Of a stretch of 9,692 bases of DNA, positions 1-6,348 are shown in pieces (positions within the stretch are counted from its first letter, which is position 1; each line of letters starts with the position of its first letter). The translations under genes and the position numbers were made by a program. The notes under the pieces were generated by a model that ran no database searches, was not told the DNA's origin, and saw only the letters and a list, made by a program, of their open reading frames with translations. This DNA is from Polaromonas sp. YR568. GTDB lineage: Bacteria; Pseudomonadota; Gammaproteobacteria; Burkholderiales; Burkholderiaceae. Location of the stretch: positions 1 to 9,692 of the forward strand of contig CAMBWM010000077.1 in the NCBI GenBank assembly GCA_945871335.1, given 5' to 3'.

Positions 1-378
1 GAGCCCGACCGCTACGTCAAGATCAAGGACCGCAGCAAGGACATCATCATTTCGGGCGGCGAGAACATCAGCTCGCTAGAAGTCGAAGACGCGCTATATC
101 GCCACCCCGCGGTACTGGCCTGCGCCGTAGTGGCCAAGCCAGATGCTAATTGGGGCGAGACGCCGCTGGCCTATGTCGAGACACGGACCGGCAGCAGCGT
201 TACTGCCGCCGATCTGGTGGCCCACTGCCGGCAGTTGCTGGCCGGCTACAAAGTGCCCAAAGACATCCGCTTTGAGGACATACCCAAAACGTCCACCGGT
301 AAGATTCAAAAATTCCAACTGCGCGAACGCGCCCGCACTGACGCCGAAGCCACAAACCCGACACCAACAAAGCCCTAA
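1..378 (+). CDS. AMP-forming acyl-CoA synthetase (ANL superfamily), C-terminal part only
   Basis: The reading frame is open from the first base of the window to TAA at 376-378, giving the last 125 residues of a protein whose start lies upstream. It is the mobile C-terminal lid domain of an adenylate-forming acyl/CoA ligase. Visible residues 10-22 (DRSKDIIISGGEN) match the A8 hinge motif, followed by SSLEVEDALYRHP. Residues 95-101 (PKTSTGK) match the A10 motif, whose final lysine (K101, codon 301-303) is the adenylation lysine of the family. These enzymes convert a carboxylic acid, ATP and CoA into acyl-CoA, AMP and pyrophosphate in the cytoplasm. Substrate choice is set by the N-terminal domain, which is not visible, so no chain length or gene name is given. 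The tail after residue 110 is rich in Ala, Thr and Pro and probably disordered. A crotonase-family gene follows after 10 nt, suggesting a shared fatty- or organic-acid catabolic operon (inference). Confidence 0.93.
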   Translation, partial: EPDRYVKIKDRSKDIIISGGENISSLEVEDALYRHPAVLACAVVAKPDANWGETPLAYVETRTGSSVTAADLVAHCRQLLAGYKVPKDIRFEDIPKTSTGKIQKFQLRERARTDAEATNPTPTKP

Positions 379-388
379 GGTCATCCCC

Positions 389-1174
389 ATGTCCAACACC
401 TCACTCGACACCGTGCTGCTGCGCAGCAACGATGCCCGCGGCGTGACCACCCTCACGCTGAACCGGCCCCTGGCCTTCAACGCCCTCAATGAAGCGCTGT
501 TGACAGCCTTGCAAACCCAGCTCGACCAATTGGCCAAAGACCCCGCGCTGCGAGTGCTGGTCATGGCAGCGAACGGGCGGGCGTTTTGCGCCGGCCATGA
601 CCTCAAAGAAATGCGCGCCGAGCCCGCGCTCGGCTACTACCAGCAGTTGTTTGCCCAGTGCGGCCGCATGATGATGAGCTTGCAGCGACTGCCGGTACCG
701 GTGATCGCCAAAGTACAAGGTATGGCGACGGCCGCTGGGTGCCAACTGGTGGCACAGTGTGACCTGGCCGTGGCCGCGTCAGACGCGCGATTTGCTGTCA
801 GCGGCGTCAACCTAGGCCTATTTTGCGCCACCCCCAGCGTGGCCCTGTCGCGCAACCTGTCCCGCAAGGCTGCCTTTGAGATGCTGGTTACCGGCGACTT
901 TCTCAGCGCGCAAGAAGCCCTCAGCAAAGGCCTGCTCAACCGCGTCGCTGAACCAGCGCAACTGGACGAGGCCGTCGAGTCGCTGGTCGCGCGCATCCTG
1001 AGCAAACCGCGGCTGCCAATCGAGATGGGTAAACAGCTTTTTTACCGCCAGATAGAGACCGGCATGCAAGCCGCTTATGACGACGCGGCCCAGACCATGG
1101 CCTGCAACATGATGGATGCTTCAGCGCTGGAGGGGGTGCAGGCCTTCATCGACAAACGCCCGCCGCGCTGGTGA
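389..1174 (+). CDS. Enoyl-CoA hydratase/isomerase-family protein, ECHDC3-like, lacking both catalytic glutamates
   Basis: A 261-residue protein of normal crotonase length. ATG 389 is chosen because AAGG at 377-380 lies 8 nt upstream and overlaps the previous gene's stop. The frame is open further upstream, but only as a shadow of the synthetase gene. The CoA-binding and oxyanion-hole segments are present: AFCAGHDLKE (residues 65-74) and GMATAAG (111-117). In classical hydratases (rat mitochondrial E144 and E164, 20 residues apart) two glutamates activate water. The aligned positions here are Q119 (in AAGCQLVAQCDL, codon 743-745) and G139 (in FAVSGVNLGLFCATP, codon 803-805). The NLGLFCATPSVAL wording and these losses match the ECHDC3 subgroup as I recall it, so ordinary enoyl-CoA hydration is doubtful although acyl-CoA binding is likely. 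The true reaction is unknown to me. The gene is probably co-transcribed with the acyl-CoA synthetase. It is convergent with purL, with 15 nt between stops and no visible terminator. Confidence 0.93.
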   Translation: MSNTSLDTVLLRSNDARGVTTLTLNRPLAFNALNEALLTALQTQLDQLAKDPALRVLVMAANGRAFCAGHDLKEMRAEPALGYYQQLFAQCGRMMMSLQRLPVPVIAKVQGMATAAGCQLVAQCDLAVAASDARFAVSGVNLGLFCATPSVALSRNLSRKAAFEMLVTGDFLSAQEALSKGLLNRVAEPAQLDEAVESLVARILSKPRLPIEMGKQLFYRQIETGMQAAYDDAAQTMACNMMDASALEGVQAFIDKRPPRW

Positions 1175-1189
1175 GCACGGGCCGCCTTG

Positions 1190-4100
1190 TCAGCCAACCC
1201 ACTTGCGCGCATTGCGCCAGATCTGAATCCACGGGCTTAAATCGCCAGGTGCTCCGACGGTCCAGCTCATCTGCACATTGCGAAAAACACGCTCAGGGTG
1301 CGGCATCATCGCCGTGAAGCGGCCGTCTGCCGTGGTCACCGCCGTCAGACCGCCAGGGCTGCCGTTCGGGTTGGCCGGGTAAGCTTCTGTGGCCACGCCC
1401 AGGTGGTCGGTGAAGCGCATGGCAGCAATCGCCTTGGCCGCGTTACCGCGGCGCGCGAAGTTGGCAAATCCTTCGCCGTGCGCCACCGCAATCGGCAGAC
1501 GCGCACCGGCCATACCCTTGAAGAACAAGCTCGGTGATTCAATCACTTCGACCTGGCCCAGTCGTGCCTCAAAGCGCTCACTCAGGTTGGTGGTGAAGCG
1601 CGGCCAGGCTTCGGCGCCCGGAATGATGCTGGCGAGCTCAGCAAACATTTGGCAGCCGTTGCACACGCCCAGAGCGAAGGTGTCGGAACGGGCAAAAAAG
1701 GCCTTGAACTGCTCAGCCAACAATTCATTGAACATGATCGAGCGTGCCCAGCCTATGCCCGCGCCCAGCGTGTCGCCGTAGCTGAAGCCGCCGCAAGCGA
1801 CCAATCCAACGAAATCCTGCAACTTGGCGCGGCCGCTTTGCAAATCGGTCATGTGAACGTCGCAGGCTTCAAAGCCAGCCAGTGTGAAAGCGTAAGCCAT
1901 CTCGACATGCGAGTTGACGCCCTGCTCACGCAGGATGGCCACGCGCGGGCGGAACAGGGCCAGTTCAGGGGCTCCGTCGTAAGTAGAGGCTTGGGGGAAG
2001 GTCTTGGGCAGCAACACGTGCAGGCCGGTGTTTTGCGGATCGCCCACGCCCGCATGCTCGGCGTCAGCACCTTCGGGGTTGTCGCGTTGCTGGCATATCT
2101 TCCAGCTCACTGCGTCCCAGACCTGATGCAGGTCCTGCACTGATGCGCTGAACACGGCCTTGGTATCGCGCCACACTTGAATTTGACCTTTACCGACTTC
2201 CAGCGCCGCATGCTGCGGCCGGGTCTTGCCGACAAAGTGGCTGAAAGCGGCCAGTCCGTGTTCACGCAAAAGTTGCATGACTTCGTTGCGAGACGCCGTG
2301 CGAACCTGAATCAAGACGCCCAGCTCTTCATTGAACAGGGCCTTGAGCGTGAGTTCATCGCGGCGCGCACTGACCTGGTTCGCCCAGTTTTTACTGTCGC
2401 CGGTGTCCATGCGGCTGTCGGAAATGCCATCACCCTCAACCAGCAACATGTCGATGTTGAGCGACACGCCGACCTGGCCCGCAAAAGCCATCTCACAAGC
2501 CGCCGCCAGCAGGCCGCCGTCACTGCGGTCGTGGTAAGCCAAGATTTCGCCCTTGGCACGCAGCGCGTTGACCGCATTGACCAGGTGCACCAGGTCCTGC
2601 GGGTCATCAAGGTCGGGCACCGCGCCCTCACCCTTCTCCAGCGTCTGCGCCAGGATCGATCCGCCCATGCGGCACAGGCCCTTGCCCAGGTCAATCAGGA
2701 TCAGCGTGCTGTCGGCTTCCTCAGCATTGAGTTGCGGCGTGAGTGTGCCGCGAACATCGGCCAGCGTGGCAAAGGCGCTGACGATCAGCGACACCGGCGA
2801 GGTGACTTTTTTCTTGTCATCGCCCTCATTCCAGACGGTGCGCATGGACAGCGAATCCTTACCGACCGGAATCGACACGCCCAAGGCCGGGCACAACTCC
2901 ATCCCCACGGCCTTCACGGCTGCGTACAGCGCAGCGTCTTGGCCAGGTTCGCCGCAAGCGGCCATCCAGTTGGCCGACAGCTTGACGCGGGGCAGCTCAA
3001 TCGGCGCGGCCAGTAAGTTGGTGATTGCCTCGGCCACCGCCATGCGGGCCGATGCAGCGGCGTTGGTAACAGCCAGCGGCGTGCGCTCTCCAATGCTCAT
3101 GGCTTCGCCGGCAAAGCCCTGGTAGTCGGCCAGCGTCACGGCACAGTCAGCCACCGGAACTTGCCAGGGGCCAACCATCTGGTCGCGGTGGGTGAGGCCG
3201 CCCACGGTGCGGTCGCCGATAGTGATGAGAAAACGCTTAGAGGCCACACTCGGGTGGCTCAGCACATGGATCACGCTTTGCTGCAGGTCCACGCCGGTCA
3301 GGTCCAGCGGCAATACAGCTCGCTGAAGTGACTTCACGTCGCGGTGCATCTTGGGCGGCTTGCCCAGCAGCACGTCCATGGGCATGTTGACGGGTGCCCC
3401 CACGCTCGTCACTTCGTGTACTTCGCTGGCCCCCGGGGGGGCCGCTGCGCCTGCAGCCAGGCTTAGCCGGTTCTGCGGCCCTGGCTTGGATGAAGAATCT
3501 GCGCCACCATCCATCACAACCAGATCCCGCTCCTCAGTCGCCACGCCAATCACTGCAAACGGGCAGCGCTCGCGCTCGCAGAAAGCTTGAAACTGCAGCA
3601 AGGACGCTGGCGCAATCGCCATGACGTAGCGCTCCTGGCTTTCGTTGCTCCAGATTTCCTTGGGACTCAGGCCGCTTTCCTCCAGCGGCACGGCGCGCAG
3701 GTCAAAGCGCGCACCGCGACCGGCGTCGTTGACCAACTCAGGAAAGGCGTTCGACAAGCCACCCGCACCCACGTCGTGAATGGCCAGGATAGGGTTGGCT
3801 GCGCCCAATTGCGCGCACTGGTTGATGACCTCTTGTGCCCGGCGTTCGATCTCAGGGTTGCCGCGTTGGACCGAGTCAAAATCAAGCTCGGCCACATTCG
3901 CACCCGAGGCCATGGAGCTAGCGGCGCTGCCACCCATGCCGATGCGCATGCCGGGGCCGCCCAGTTGAATGAGCAAAGTGCCGGCCGGGAACAAGATCTT
4001 TTTCGTCAGACCCGCGTCAATCGTGCCCAGGCCACCGGCGATCATAATGGGCTTGTGGTAACCCCAGCGCTGGCCGTCGACGGTCTGCTCGTACTCTCGG

Positions 4101-5305
4101 AAATAACCCGCCAGGTTGGGCCGGCCGAATTCGTTGTTGAAGGCCGCGCCGCCCAGCGGGCCTTCGGTCATGATTTGCAATGCGCTGGCGATGTGGCCTG
4201 GCTTGCCAAAGGATTCGTCAAACAGCCGAGATACCGTGAAACCGGTCAGGCCGGCCTTGGGCTTAGAGCCGCGGCCGGTAGCGCCCTCATCCCGAATTTC
4301 ACCGCCTGCGCCGGTTGAAGCGCCGGGAAAAGGTGAAATCGCCGTCGGGTGGTTGTGGGTCTCCACCTTCATCAGCACATGGGTCAGCACCTTCTCATGG
4401 GTACTGTAGGTTTGGCGTGTAGCGCTCTGGTCGTGGCCCGCAAAAAAGCGCTGTACCTTGCCACCTTCCATCACCGATGCGTTGTCTGAGTACGCCACCA
4501 CCGTGTGCTGCGGGTTGAGCAGCTCGGTGTTGCGGATCATGCCGAACAGACTTTTGTCCTGCGCCATGCCGTCAATGGTGAAGTCTGCGTTGAATATCTT
4601 GTGGCGGCAGTGCTCGCTGTTGGCCTGCGCAAACATCATCAACTCCACATCGCTTGGGTTGCGTTGGAGTCGGGTGAAAGCCTGAACCAGGTAGTCCATC
4701 TCGTCATCGGCCAGCGCCAGACCAAAAGCCGCATTGGCTGCGGCCAGCGCCTGCCGACCGCCCTCCAAAACATCAATGGCCTGTAGAGGGGCTGCCCGAA
4801 GCTCAGCAAACAAGCCGGCAGCTTGCGCGCGGTCGGTCATGATGCTTTCAGTCATGCGGTCATGCAGCAAGCCGCTGATTTGCGCGCGTTGCTCCAGGCT
4901 CAGATAGGTTTTGCCAAGCAAGCCGGGCTTGATCAGCACCGCGTACTCGGTGATGCGCTCAATACGCTTGACCGCTAAGCCGCAACTGTGGGCGATGTCC
5001 GTGGCCTTGGAAGCCCAAGGCGATACCGTTCCGAGACGGGGGGAGACGATGAAAAAAGTAGCACTTGCAGGATTCGCCGGCCACTGGCGAGAGGGCTCGC
5101 CGTAATTGAGCAGCGCCTCCAACTGGACCTCCAGTGTGTCGTCGAGTGGGGCTTCGGTGGCCACCAGATGCACGAAACGGGCGCTGACACCGCTGATCTT
5201 GTCTGAAATTGCTTGCAGTCTAGGTAGAAGCTGCCGGGCGCGAAACTCGCTGAGGGCGTTGATACCCCGGGGTTCGCCCTCAAAAGTCGTCAATTGCAGG
5301 GTCAC
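1190..5305 (-). CDS. purL: Phosphoribosylformylglycinamidine (FGAM) synthase, single-chain PurL
   Basis: Cytoplasmic enzyme of purine synthesis: FGAR + ATP + glutamine gives FGAM + ADP + phosphate + glutamate. From GTG 5305 it has 1371 residues; E. coli PurL has about 1295. The order is that of large PurL. An N-terminal PurS-like domain is followed by a linker and a first AIRS-type synthetase half, with NSEHCRHK (229-236) and [20 protein letters not shown] from 314. A second AIRS-type half has [13 protein letters not shown] (809-821). The class I glutaminase has nucleophile C1215 in GVCNGC and the His/Glu pair H1336/E1338 in PHPERV. The GTG is chosen because the family begins TLQ(x)TTFEG right after it; no clear Shine-Dalgarno precedes it. 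The only ATG upstream in frame (5491) would add 62 unrelated residues and run through the promoter region into map. Odd points: an insert at residues 599-638 between conserved blocks (see the repeat entry), a small EPRGI insertion near residue 11, and weak start signals. Transcribed divergently from map. Confidence 0.96.
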   Translation of the reverse strand: MTLQLTTFEGEPRGINALSEFRARQLLPRLQAISDKISGVSARFVHLVATEAPLDDTLEVQLEALLNYGEPSRQWPANPASATFFIVSPRLGTVSPWASKATDIAHSCGLAVKRIERITEYAVLIKPGLLGKTYLSLEQRAQISGLLHDRMTESIMTDRAQAAGLFAELRAAPLQAIDVLEGGRQALAAANAAFGLALADDEMDYLVQAFTRLQRNPSDVELMMFAQANSEHCRHKIFNADFTIDGMAQDKSLFGMIRNTELLNPQHTVVAYSDNASVMEGGKVQRFFAGHDQSATRQTYSTHEKVLTHVLMKVETHNHPTAISPFPGASTGAGGEIRDEGATGRGSKPKAGLTGFTVSRLFDESFGKPGHIASALQIMTEGPLGGAAFNNEFGRPNLAGYFREYEQTVDGQRWGYHKPIMIAGGLGTIDAGLTKKILFPAGTLLIQLGGPGMRIGMGGSAASSMASGANVAELDFDSVQRGNPEIERRAQEVINQCAQLGAANPILAIHDVGAGGLSNAFPELVNDAGRGARFDLRAVPLEESGLSPKEIWSNESQERYVMAIAPASLLQFQAFCERERCPFAVIGVATEERDLVVMDGGADSSSKPGPQNRLSLAAGAAAPPGASEVHEVTSVGAPVNMPMDVLLGKPPKMHRDVKSLQRAVLPLDLTGVDLQQSVIHVLSHPSVASKRFLITIGDRTVGGLTHRDQMVGPWQVPVADCAVTLADYQGFAGEAMSIGERTPLAVTNAAASARMAVAEAITNLLAAPIELPRVKLSANWMAACGEPGQDAALYAAVKAVGMELCPALGVSIPVGKDSLSMRTVWNEGDDKKKVTSPVSLIVSAFATLADVRGTLTPQLNAEEADSTLILIDLGKGLCRMGGSILAQTLEKGEGAVPDLDDPQDLVHLVNAVNALRAKGEILAYHDRSDGGLLAAACEMAFAGQVGVSLNIDMLLVEGDGISDSRMDTGDSKNWANQVSARRDELTLKALFNEELGVLIQVRTASRNEVMQLLREHGLAAFSHFVGKTRPQHAALEVGKGQIQVWRDTKAVFSASVQDLHQVWDAVSWKICQQRDNPEGADAEHAGVGDPQNTGLHVLLPKTFPQASTYDGAPELALFRPRVAILREQGVNSHVEMAYAFTLAGFEACDVHMTDLQSGRAKLQDFVGLVACGGFSYGDTLGAGIGWARSIMFNELLAEQFKAFFARSDTFALGVCNGCQMFAELASIIPGAEAWPRFTTNLSERFEARLGQVEVIESPSLFFKGMAGARLPIAVAHGEGFANFARRGNAAKAIAAMRFTDHLGVATEAYPANPNGSPGGLTAVTTADGRFTAMMPHPERVFRNVQMSWTVGAPGDLSPWIQIWRNARKWVG
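3397..3490. repeat. Palindrome-rich, REP-like insert inside purL
   Basis: This stretch encodes most of PurL residues 599-638, an Ala/Gly/Pro/Ser-rich segment between the conserved ERDLVVMD and [11 protein letters not shown] blocks, where relatives have only a short junction (family recall). Seen directly: GGCCCCC at 3428-3434 facing GGGGGCC at 3437-3443 (7-bp stem, 2-nt gap). A compound hairpin follows, with AGCCAGG (3455-3461) pairing CCTGGCT (3480-3486) around an inner GCCG/CGGC stem (3466-3469 and 3476-3479). ACTTCG occurs twice in tandem, starting at 3411 and 3420. On the minus strand it ends in AGCGTGGGGGC, wording I associate with dispersed intergenic repeats of Comamonadaceae (inference; no genome comparison was made). 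The insert keeps the frame, so PurL is probably functional with a surface loop. Confidence 0.5.
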
Positions 5306-5406
5306 GGTGGCAATGGCTTTGTGGTTGTCGGAGCAGCCTGATGCTGAATCCTGGGTTGGGGGCCGCTCCAGCCATGAATTCAGGCAGCACTGCGCGGAGA
5401 AACTTA

Positions 5407-5415
5407 ATTTTATCA
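5407..5415 (-). promoter_or_regulatory. Candidate extended -10 promoter element for purL
   Basis: Read on the minus strand, this is TGATAAAAT: the TGn extension followed by TAAAAT, five of six bases matching the sigma-70 -10 consensus. No convincing -35 is present; TTGGCG at 5427-5432 is only 14 nt away, too close. Transcription would start near 5400, leaving a leader of about 95 nt before GTG 5305. It lies in the only AT-rich patch of the divergent purL-map gap. Confidence 0.35.
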
Positions 5416-5470
5416 GCCCGTCTGTACGCCAAGGCCGGGTATCTGGCCAGGCCGTACGCAGCCATGAAGC

Positions 5471-5476
5471 AGGTGG
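5471..5476 (+). promoter_or_regulatory. map: Possible Shine-Dalgarno for map; bears on the start choice
   Basis: AGGTGG lies 4 nt before ATG 5481 and 13 nt before ATG 5490. Spacing favours the upstream ATG, which would add Met-Pro-Ala. The family N-terminus (MSxTYKDAxGIEGMR, from recall) favours 5490. The sequence alone does not settle it. Confidence 0.35.
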
Positions 5477-5482
5477 GATAAT
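5474..5482 (+). promoter_or_regulatory. Candidate extended -10 promoter element for map-glnD
   Basis: TGGGATAAT reads as a TGn extension followed by GATAAT, five of six bases matching the -10 consensus. No -35-like hexamer is seen at 15-18 nt upstream (5453-5460 is CGTACGCA). A start seven to eight bases downstream of the hexamer would fall at 5489-5490, on the ATG of map itself, implying a leaderless transcript. The same bases overlap the possible Shine-Dalgarno described at 5471-5476, so the two readings compete. Confidence 0.3.
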
Positions 5483-5489
5483 GCCGGCC

Positions 5490-6335
5490 ATGAGTACTAC
5501 CTACAAAGACGCCGCCGGGATCGAAGGCATGCGCGTGGCCGGCAAACTGGCATCCGAGGTGCTGGATTACCTGACCCCATTCGTCAAGCCGGGCATCACC
5601 ACCAACGAAATCGACCGCCTGGCGCATGACTTCATGACGCAGGTGCAAAAAACTATCCCGGCCACCTTGGGTTACCAGCCCCCTGGCTACGGCGCTTACC
5701 CCAAATCGCTGTGCACCTCGGTTAACCACCAGGTCTGCCACGGCATCCCTAACGACAAGGCCTTGAAAAAAGGCGATATCGTCAATATCGACGTGACCGT
5801 CATCAAAGACGGCTGGCACGGTGACACCAGCCGCATGTATTTGGTAGGAGAGGCCTCGATAGCTGCCAAGCGCCTGTGCCACATCACCTATGAAGCTATG
5901 TGGCAAGGCATCATGCGCGTCAAGCCGGGGGTGCGCCTTGGCGACATCGGTTATGCCATCCAAACCTTTGCCGAAAAGCAGGGCTTTTCGATCGTTCGTG
6001 AATTTTGTGGTCACGGCATAGGCCAGAAGTTCCACGAAGAGCCGCAAGTGTTGCACTACGGCCGTGCAGGCACGCTCGATGAGCTCAAGCCCGGCATGAC
6101 CTTCACCATCGAGCCCATGATCAACGCCGGCAAGCGTGATATCAAAGACGGCCCTGAAAAAGACGGCTGGAGCATCGTTACCCGAGACCACTCCTTGTCT
6201 GCCCAATGGGAACACACTATTTTGGTGACCGAGCATGGCTACGAGGTGCTGACCCTCTCCGCAGGCAGTCCGGCGATTCCGGCTTTTGTCACAGCCCATG
6301 CCCAAACCCGGTCGGTAGAGACGACCAGCGCCTGA
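5490..6335 (+). CDS. map: Type I methionine aminopeptidase
   Basis: Removes the initiator methionine from nascent proteins after deformylation, when the second residue is small. It is a 281-residue cytosolic enzyme with the pita-bread fold; E. coli Map has 264, and the excess is mainly a C-terminal tail after residue 258. All five metal ligands are recognisable: D101 (in NIDVTV), D112 (in GDTSRM), H175 (in [12 protein letters not shown]), E208 (in TIEPM) and E241 (in QWEHT). These correspond to E. coli D97, D108, H171, E204 and E235. The substrate-site histidine is H84 in CHGIPN. ATG 5490 is preferred because relatives begin MSxTYKDA. ATG 5481, three codons upstream, is the alternative and has the better-spaced AGGTGG. 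It is divergent from purL and is followed by glnD after 13 nt, most likely in one operon. Confidence 0.96.
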   Translation: MSTTYKDAAGIEGMRVAGKLASEVLDYLTPFVKPGITTNEIDRLAHDFMTQVQKTIPATLGYQPPGYGAYPKSLCTSVNHQVCHGIPNDKALKKGDIVNIDVTVIKDGWHGDTSRMYLVGEASIAAKRLCHITYEAMWQGIMRVKPGVRLGDIGYAIQTFAEKQGFSIVREFCGHGIGQKFHEEPQVLHYGRAGTLDELKPGMTFTIEPMINAGKRDIKDGPEKDGWSIVTRDHSLSAQWEHTILVTEHGYEVLTLSAGSPAIPAFVTAHAQTRSVETTSA

Positions 6336-6348
6336 ATCTGCCCCCCGC

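Noticed and set aside
143..388. Possible N-terminal extension of the crotonase-like gene
   Set aside because: This frame overlaps the acyl-CoA synthetase coding sequence out of frame and gives Arg/Pro/Cys-rich noise. The start at 389 has a spaced AAGG and yields the normal crotonase length.
1175..1189. Possible bidirectional terminator between the convergent crotonase gene and purL
   Set aside because: The 15-nt gap and its flanks contain no stable inverted repeat with a T-run in either direction.
2177..3016. 279-codon open frame on the plus strand inside purL
   Set aside because: It lies wholly antisense to conserved PurL sequence. Its protein is an Arg/His/Gln/Ala-rich composition without any recognisable motif, as expected for an antisense frame of a GC-rich gene.
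5264..5273. Perfect 10-bp palindrome ACCCCGGGGT near the purL 5' end
   Set aside because: It is too short, and in GC-rich coding DNA such palindromes are frequent. It coincides with a few extra residues (EPRGI) near the PurL N-terminus but shows no further structure.
5280..5375. Possible 31-codon upstream ORF in the purL leader (ATG at 5375, minus strand), ending 25 nt past the GTG start
   Set aside because: No Shine-Dalgarno precedes it, the peptide has no attenuation-like codon run, and it extends an open frame that crosses map antisense. Chance is sufficient.
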